Positions 59,194 through 64,000 of a DNA stretch of 64,000 nt are shown here, piece after piece. Below the pieces are notes generated by a model. That model was not told the origin of the DNA, ran no database searches, and saw nothing but the letters and a program-made list of their open reading frames with translations. This DNA comes from Nymphaea colorata (lineage: Eukaryota > Streptophyta > Magnoliopsida > Nymphaeales > Nymphaeaceae): NCBI RefSeq assembly GCF_008831285.2, contig NC_045145.1, forward strand, positions 18,554,040 to 18,618,039, in the 5' to 3' direction. A program made the translations under genes and the position numbers. The first letter of the stretch is position 1. Each line of letters starts with the position of its first letter.

Positions 59194-61763
59194 CTGTCTG
59201 CACACACTTCTAGTTACATCTACAGTTACTATTCATATGCTATTATACTTTGAATATTTGTATGTTATTTATTTTTTTACTTTACTTTGCATATATGTAT
59301 GTGTGTGTATGTGTTTTTTAGTGTGTATTATCATCTTAATATTCTGGTTTATTAAAGCTATAATAAACGACAGTTTTACGAGGATTGCCAACTTGAAAGC
59401 TGTGATCATGTTAAGGATCTTTGTTCTTCCTTTTTTACTTTTTAATTGAATTAGTAACTTAAGGTTTTATTTTGGGATTCTAGTTTCCAAAATTCTCTTT
59501 AGATAATTAGCAGTTGGCATTTAGGGAATAGTAAGATCTTGCATGCTCTATAACATGGAAAAATATTGATATTTATTTGGTGATTTTTCTTTTTTCAGAT
59601 TGCTATATAACTTGTAAACATTGATTGTTCAACTTCATTAAATTTGATCTTTCAAGCTTTTAGTTATGTTTATTACTTTATTATCATGTCATGAAATGCT
59701 TAATGTGTTTGTATTACTGGTGTAACCGTATAAGTTGTTATAGGTTTTATTGAGAAATCATTTAGTTTACTTGTTAGTTTTAACATTTTTTCGTTGAGTA
59801 ATGCCTTTGTTTCATTTTTAATTTAACAATTAATATTGCATTTAATTGTTTTACTTTTTTCTTTCTTGGGAGGGAGCGGCTGTACCAATTTTTTTATGAC
59901 ATAGTTTCTGTGCATATATATATAGATGTGTGTGTGTAGACAAGGACTGTAATTCTCTGTAAAATGGGTATAGTGTTCCTACGGCCCTCAGTGCATGTGC
60001 ACCAGGGCATGCACACTGAGGCCACCCACCCACCCGATAAACCATCTGGTACGTCTGAAGTGGAAACATGATTACTTTAATTGAACCTTTTTCTGATCAG
60101 GGTTGATGGCTTGCATGTGATAGTAATATTCCAAACCTGGTGCATTTCCCTCTGACATCCATGTGAATGTTTTATATAATATTTAATCTCTCATATATCT
60201 CTATGTAGGAATTTTAAAATGATGTACATTTGTGCAAAAATGTCATATGACATTCATATGCTCGAGAAAACGGAAATTTTCTCTTCTAAATGTCTCTGCT
60301 TTAAATATGTGCTGCATATAGCTTCAGGCTTTAATTGTACAAAATGAAGCCTCATAAGTCATAAAGCATCCTGCATTGCTTATAGAATATAGTCATTATT
60401 CTCATTGCCTGGTCTAGAAGCCTCTGGAAAAGAATGGTCACCAGCTGCAAACTGAGAATCTAATTCCTCCTTTGATAAGTTGCTGTGTGAGGCTTCCTTG
60501 TCATTTATGTGTGCGTGTTTTCTTTTCCCCTAATGATTTATTAGTTTTACAGATCTGTCTTGAAATCATTCACTTTGCCAACTACTCTGAAGATTCTAAC
60601 AGCAGCATAATCAGAGAAATCTGGGCTAGGTTGCTTGACCAAGCCATATCAAAAGGTGGTGTCGCGGAGGCTTGCCAAGTGCTGAAGCGAGTTGGTTCTC
60701 AGTTTTATCCTGGAGAAGGGGCTAGCTTGCCATTGGATACAATTTGCCTGCACCTTGAGAAAGTAGCACTGGTAGTTCAATGTTTATTATGATATTCACT
60801 GTCACATTCAGAATCTTCTAGTTTTGTCATGTTTGACAGAGTTCTTTAGTTTCATTATGTCATGTTGATTTTATGATTTTGTGTTTCAGGACCGAGCAGA
60901 GTCAGGTGTCGAGTCAGTTGGAGATGAGGATGTTGCAAGGGCTCTGCTGGGTGCCTGCAAAGGTGCAGCTGAACCTCTTCTGAACACTTACGACCAACTT
61001 TTGTCAAATGGAGCAATCTTGCCTTCACCAAATCTTCGCTTGCGGCTATTAAGATCTGTACTTGTGATTCTTCGTGACTGGGAGGTATCAATAGTTGCAC
61101 AGAGAATGGGTACAAGTTCCACTGGAGCGAAGCTTATTTATGGAGGCTTGTTGACCTCAGAACAGACTACAGCAATAAATCAAGGGATAAGAGATAAAAT
61201 CGTTAGCGCTGCTAACAGGTCAAACTTTTTTGCTTGCTTCTTTACGTAGTATAATGTTCTTCTTAGGATGCCGTAGATGTCTTCTCTGGGCAGAGCAGCA
61301 GAATGGCACGCATAATTGCATGCATGGAAGCATCAACAGTGCAAGTGCACATTTACATGTTGACATATGTTTAAGTACCAAAACACCCACCGATATGCTC
61401 ATTGACAAGCTTCATAAGAACAAAAAACCACTATGCCACTTTCATTTTGCATTTTATATAATTTAAATGTGGATAAGCTTGTTCGATGCTGAGGGAAGTG
61501 ATGGAAATTGGTTCATGTGCATTTTCAACTGTTGTATATTATTGCTTACCTTCTGGTTGGTAGACTGCAAGTTACTATTCATCTATTCATGCTGACCAAC
61601 ACTGCCATCTCTCTAGTATCTGTCATCCAGTTTAATCTTGATGACTTATGTTTCCAGGTACATGACTGAGGTCCGGCGATTGGCTCTTCCTTCTAGCACC
61701 ACAGACGAGGTCTACAGGGGCTTCCGGGAACTTGAAGAAAAACTTTTGAGTCCCTTCTTCTAG
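41743..61763 (+). CDS. NUP155: Nucleoporin NUP155, 13 coding exons
   Basis: Exons: 41743-41904, 44385-44554, 45836-45962, 52998-53260, 53347-54988, 55070-55282, 55506-55753, 57464-57887, 58022-58227, 58392-58749, 60553-60771, 60890-61218, 61658-61763; 4467 nt, 1488 residues, all GT-AG with consistent phases. It is an inner-ring scaffold protein of the nuclear pore: N-terminal beta-propeller, C-terminal alpha-solenoid. Plant landmarks are LEEALEASRYASHPYSS, GGEGTALCGIFPEIRRAW, PEYSGEEQAICAVGLAK, DGVTMTCIACTDKGQIFLAG, RSRRNQRRGLYGCVAG, LPYSPAELAALEVR, ENELLEFGGPDLVPFLQNAG, PSPNLRLRLLRSVLVILRDW and the end YMTEVRRLALPS. Length and order match plant NUP155 throughout, with no stop or missing exon. 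Intron 3 (45963-52997) is 7.0 kb because of an antisense copia insertion; splice sites are intact. AATAAA lies 33 nt past the stop. Confidence 0.96.
46126..46156. repeat. (TA)n microsatellite in NUP155 intron 3
   Basis: About 15 TA copies, 170 bases upstream of the copia insertion, followed by an (AC)n stretch. Confidence 0.9.
46322..46326 (+). repeat. Target-site duplication of the copia element (left copy)
   Basis: GATAT directly abuts the left LTR. The matching copy is 51531-51535 beyond the right LTR. Five bases is the usual length for Ty1/copia integrase. Confidence 0.93.
46327..46576 (-). repeat. 3' LTR of the copia element
   Basis: 250 bp, identical to the right LTR except one C/T difference. 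The pol stop codon (46571-46573) lies within its first bases in element orientation. Confidence 0.95.
46571..49387 (-). pseudogene. Copia pol part: integrase, reverse transcriptase, RNase H
   Basis: Open frame of about 938 codons. It begins within the integrase zinc-binding region (SCDVCQFAKH). The integrase core shows its acidic triad in FIDDFSR, RSDNARE and NGVAERKNR. Reverse transcriptase runs from SKWVYTIKYKPDGS through QLDVKNAFLNGDLEE to LLVYVDDMIV, the catalytic YVDD. RNase H shows GYSDADWAGC, SSAEAEYRA and MYCDNKSAI. The tail ends within the 3' LTR. There is no ATG of its own: it overlaps the Gag-protease frame by four bases in another frame, so translation would stop before reaching it. 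The enzyme motifs are all intact, fitting the young age. Confidence 0.93.
46577..46587 (-). other. Polypurine tract of the copia element
   Basis: On the minus strand TTGAGGGGGAG directly precedes the 3' LTR. It primes plus-strand DNA synthesis in LTR elements and is a standard copia form. Confidence 0.9.
49384..50883 (-). pseudogene. Copia Gag and protease part, ending at a frameshift
   Basis: The frame starts at the ATG at 50883 (MAASSSSTVN); the open frame continues upstream but without an ATG. It gives 499 residues. Parts in order: a UBN2-type Gag (TKENYFSWSPAMTM, then VYGIRQGNSSVAEYYGALK), a CCHC zinc knuckle (CTHCKKTGHTVDYC), protease (EWIVDSGATHHMTG with catalytic Asp-Ser-Gly), then the stretch leading to the integrase (YWHERFGHLP). 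It stops at 49384-49386 within a short T run, exactly where the pol frame opens one frame away. A single-base loss is the simplest explanation. Confidence 0.92.
51268..51280 (-). other. Primer-binding site of the copia element
   Basis: The minus strand reads TGGTATCAGAGCC immediately after the 5' LTR, the standard plant copia site complementary to the 3' end of initiator methionine tRNA. Confidence 0.93.
51281..51530 (-). repeat. 5' LTR of the copia element
   Basis: 250 bp and the mate of 46327-46576. It would carry the element promoter; I did not assign a TATA box. Confidence 0.95.
51531..51535 (+). repeat. Target-site duplication of the copia element (right copy)
   Basis: GATAT follows the final CA of the right LTR and matches 46322-46326. 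Confidence 0.93.
51584..51630. repeat. 47-nt hairpin beside the copia insertion
   Basis: ATCTGTTTTAGGCTTTTAGC and its inverted partner (ending AAAGCGTGAAACAGAT) form 21-nt arms with about three mismatches around a five-base loop. It lies 49 bases past the target-site duplication, in NUP155 intron 3. Confidence 0.7.
51761..51787. repeat. (TA)n(TG)n microsatellite in NUP155 intron 3
   Basis: A short TA run passes into a TG run. Confidence 0.85.
56115..56671. mobile_element. Candidate nonautonomous TIR element in NUP155 intron 7
   Basis: GTTGCATGGACAC (56115-56127) and its perfect inverse GTGTCCATGCAAC (56659-56671) bound 557 bp. Both ends continue inwards with imperfect inverted stretches rich in GTGTC and GACAC. 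The middle holds short palindromes such as TCTAAAGGACGACC with GGTTGTCCTTTTA. There is no coding capacity. Flanks show no clear target-site duplication, so the superfamily is open. Confidence 0.55.
59160..59191. repeat. (TG)n microsatellite in NUP155 intron 10
   Basis: About 15 TG copies ending TGCG. The open frames crossing it on both strands are products of the repeat. Confidence 0.9.
59983..60023. repeat. 41-nt near-palindrome in NUP155 intron 10
   Basis: GGCCCTCAGTGCATGTGC and GCATGCACACTGAGGCC are inverted with one or two bulges around a short loop. It could be the end of a decayed foldback element. Confidence 0.6.
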
Positions 61764-63140
61764 TGGGAGGGGCTTCTACATGTGTATCATGAATGAATAA
61801 ATATCTCAACCTGTTTTACCTCTGAGTCTTCGACTTGGATGTTGAATTAATCTTTAGTAGAATGGCTGAATTGTAACAATCAAATTATGCATTCTTTCTA
61901 GAATTTTTTTTCACACATGGAATCACAGTATGTTGTAAATAGTTTATTGTCCTTGTTCTTTGTGGCATATTGAACACGTCTTATTAACCAGAACGGAAGA
62001 ACACTTGAACTGGCAGAACAGTGAGCAACGGTAATCTCGGTTTGGTAGTCCGGTTGAATAATGTTTGGATGATGCTGCAGCGAAGGGATTCGCCTTGAAT
62101 CTTGCACGAAGAGAGTAACAAGCGACAAATTGGCACATAAAATATGAAGAAAGTGGAAAGGATAATGAAAGAGAACAGAGGGAAAATACTTCAATTAATC
62201 AACCGTCTCCAATGAGGACCTAATCACGGATAAGGCAATACAGAGTGGATATACAGATTTGAAACAAATGAAAGGTTCAAACATTCGAAAAACCTCTCGC
62301 TGGTAGATGCAGTCACGGACTTTTATTCACGAAGAAAGCTATACATCAAAAGGAATATACAAAAAATAAGGCCAGCACTGAAGACAAAACCAGTGACGGC
62401 AAACGATAAGCCCAAATAAATTTCCACGGAAGAGAAAAAAATAAAGCAGAAACAGCAGAGAGACGTTCCATTAGCACCAATGCAACCTCTGCTGGAATAT
62501 CAAAATTTGGTGATGGTGAGCTTTTCAGCCGATATGGGAACCTGCTCCAAGCCCCCTTCTGCAGTCCAGACTCAGAGGGAACGCTTTAGCAAATTGTCTC
62601 CAGGCTGGCGACACTAAGCTCTAGCCAAGTCGGGAGTCTCGGCTTGAGCTTAACTGAGCCTAAGCTCAAGCCTAGCCGAGCTCGAGTTCTCACCTAAAGC
62701 ATTCGAGCTGGCCCAGCTCCTTCGAACTCGGCCTGTGAATAGCATTGCCCGAATCTATATCTGCAACCAAGCTTCTGCCTCGAGTCACTTGCCTGTATTT
62801 GGACCTGAATGAAGGATCAAAGAATCTAGGCTTGAGCTGGGCATGTAAATGGTCTGGACCCGCTCTGCATCAGCATCACTCTCCCCCTCTCTAAGTGTTT
62901 TTAACTGTTTGCCAAATATTGGTACTTTGAATAACGTGTTGATGTAGGTTTTACCTTGTTCATGTGTATGAAGAACTTCACTTGACATTGTGCCGTGATT
63001 TGATTTTATTTGGATGAATTGTTCAACTGCACCACTTGCACCACAAAACTGTTTGGCATTTGAGCAAATTGAAAGATGTTTACTTTTCGATTAACCTGCT
63101 TTCAACGCTGTTGAATTCTTTACTAAATGACCATTGATAT
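61764..63140. other. Spacer between NUP155 and the PPR gene
   Basis: The genes converge. The left part is NUP155 3' UTR. Around 62600-62730 there are repeated GAGCTCGAG- and AGCCTAAGCTCAAG-like words, typical of repetitive plant DNA, but no element ends are visible. No protein gene is supported. Confidence 0.55.
61796..61801 (+). terminator. NUP155: Candidate poly(A) signal of NUP155
   Basis: AATAAA 33 bases past the stop. A TTGT-rich stretch follows. The short distance implies a compact 3' UTR unless a later signal is used. Confidence 0.5.
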
Positions 63141-64000
63141 TTACCAGTAATCCCCACAAGAGCAGATTCCATCTCTAAAATGATGAAACCTGTTGACGTC
63201 CCTGATAATGATTTCTCTGTTGGTAATAGTAGAAATGAGTTTCATAGCGGTATGGCAGTCTCCGCATATCCGTAAGTTCTTGAAGACTCTGATTGTGGAA
63301 CTTTGTGGCAAACGAATGAGTCCTAAAGCTACTGCTAATCTCTCACTGTGGTGCAGTAGGTAGTCTTCTGCATCATCCACATCTTGAAGTACAAAGTTAG
63401 TATCTGGTGCATATCCGACTGTTTTCATTTTCGAATTTAAAAAAATCAGCAACGAATAAATCTCTTTACTTAGTGGGTGCTGCTCATCACCAGCTTGGAA
63501 AACGTGTATTTTATTATCTATCTCTGTCCAGCTGACTCCAGGACTCTTGTTAATGCATTTACTTTTCATTCGCCTTCTAATTTCTTTTGCTTCTTCCCAC
63601 ATTTCCGCTGCTGCATAAATATTTGATAATAAAACATAATTTGCAGGGTTTCTAGAATCCATTTCAAACAGGTTCTGAGCTGCAAGTTTTCCCAGGGCTA
63701 TATTATTATGCAATCTGCAGGCTCCTAGTAACGCTCCCCAACTGAAGACATCTGCTTTAATAGGCATTGCTTTGATGATATCATATGCATGGTCCAGGTA
63801 ACCTGCTCGAGCAAGCAGATCGACCATGCAATTATAGTGCTCGATTCTGGGAATAAGTTCAAAGTCCTCCAGCATGGAGATGAAAATTCTCAAGCCATCT
63901 TCAATCAAGCCAGTGTGACTACATGCCGTCATTACTGAAAGAAAGGTGATATCATTTGGCTTGACACCCTCTTGCTGCATCTGGTTGAACAGATGCATGA
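63141..64000 (-). CDS. DYW-type pentatricopeptide repeat protein, C-terminal part
   Basis: The frame runs off the right edge, so the N-terminus is missing; the Met codon at 63998 is inside a PPR repeat (MHLFNQMQQEGVKPNDITFL). The visible 286 residues hold the last PPR repeats (YNCMVDLLARAGYLDHAYDI, WGALLGACRLHNNIALGKLA), the E/E+ region (NYVLLSNIYAAAEMWEEAKE) and a full DYW domain. That domain starts with the PG box (SPGVSWTEI), has the deaminase-like zinc motifs HSERLA and CGDCH, and ends CSCGDYW. DYW proteins act in mitochondria or plastids in C-to-U RNA editing; the signature residues are intact, so this copy may carry its own deaminase. Target site and organelle cannot be told from this part. 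Confidence 0.95.
   Translation of the reverse strand, partial: MHLFNQMQQEGVKPNDITFLSVMTACSHTGLIEDGLRIFISMLEDFELIPRIEHYNCMVDLLARAGYLDHAYDIIKAMPIKADVFSWGALLGACRLHNNIALGKLAAQNLFEMDSRNPANYVLLSNIYAAAEMWEEAKEIRRRMKSKCINKSPGVSWTEIDNKIHVFQAGDEQHPLSKEIYSLLIFLNSKMKTVGYAPDTNFVLQDVDDAEDYLLHHSERLAVALGLIRLPQSSTIRVFKNLRICGDCHTAMKLISTITNREIIIRDVNRFHHFRDGICSCGDYW

Noticed and set aside
61898..62194. Minus-strand frame after NUP155
   Set aside because: Lies in the 3' flank, has no family features, and its two overlapping versions in different frames are equally open.
1..64000. CRISPR arrays, operons, rRNA genes, phage or defence systems
   Set aside because: None seen. The window is ordinary plant nuclear DNA, and repeats found are microsatellites, tandem duplications or transposon parts.

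Overview
This is a nuclear window from a seed plant, most likely a flowering plant. The evidence is dense spliced genes with GT-AG introns, plant-type families (FLZ zinc finger, DYW-type PPR, plant NFXL1 and NUP155), long AT-rich spacers full of microsatellites, and a Ty1/copia retrotransposon with a tRNA-iMet primer site. I cannot name the species. There are no bacterial operons, CRISPR arrays, rRNA genes or convincing tRNA genes.

Layout, left to right. 1-3777: spacer and promoter. 3778-5025 (+): a two-exon FCS-like zinc finger (FLZ) gene. 5026-14628: a 9.6 kb gene-free spacer with microsatellites, local tandem duplications and a 113-nt foldback. 14629-24382 (-): a 14-exon tetratricopeptide-repeat gene (439 codons) with a 12-nt microexon and a decayed copia fragment in one intron. 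24383-26999: a divergent promoter region and the probable 5' UTR intron of NFXL1. 27000-30182 (+): NFXL1, one uninterrupted 1060-codon frame. 30183-33558: a spacer holding a patchwork of duplicated scraps, one of which joins 45 nt of NFXL1 exon to 26 nt of a GPN3 intron. 33559-37882 (-): a 9-exon GPN3-type GPN-loop GTPase. 37883-41742: a second divergent promoter region. 41743-61763 (+): NUP155, 13 coding exons, 1488 codons. Its third intron has grown to 7.0 kb because an antisense copia element (46327-51530) sits in it; intron 7 holds a candidate TIR element. 61764-63140: spacer. 63141-64000 (-): the C-terminal part of a DYW-type PPR gene that runs off the right edge.

The genes are ordinary, independent housekeeping or regulatory loci and do not form a functional cluster: SnRK1-linked adaptor (FLZ), TPR scaffold, stress-related RING/NF-X1 factor, RNA polymerase II assembly GTPase (GPN3), inner-ring nucleoporin (NUP155) and organelle RNA editing factor (PPR). 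I rebuilt every multi-exon gene by following reading phase across GT-AG sites, and all close in frame.

I found no previously undescribed multi-gene system. The observations most worth checking are the chimeric NFXL1/GPN3 scrap with a 3-nt overlap at its junction, a terminal-exon-like fragment beside it with a duplicated splice acceptor, the very recent copia insertion in NUP155, the microexon, and the foldback at 13516-13628.
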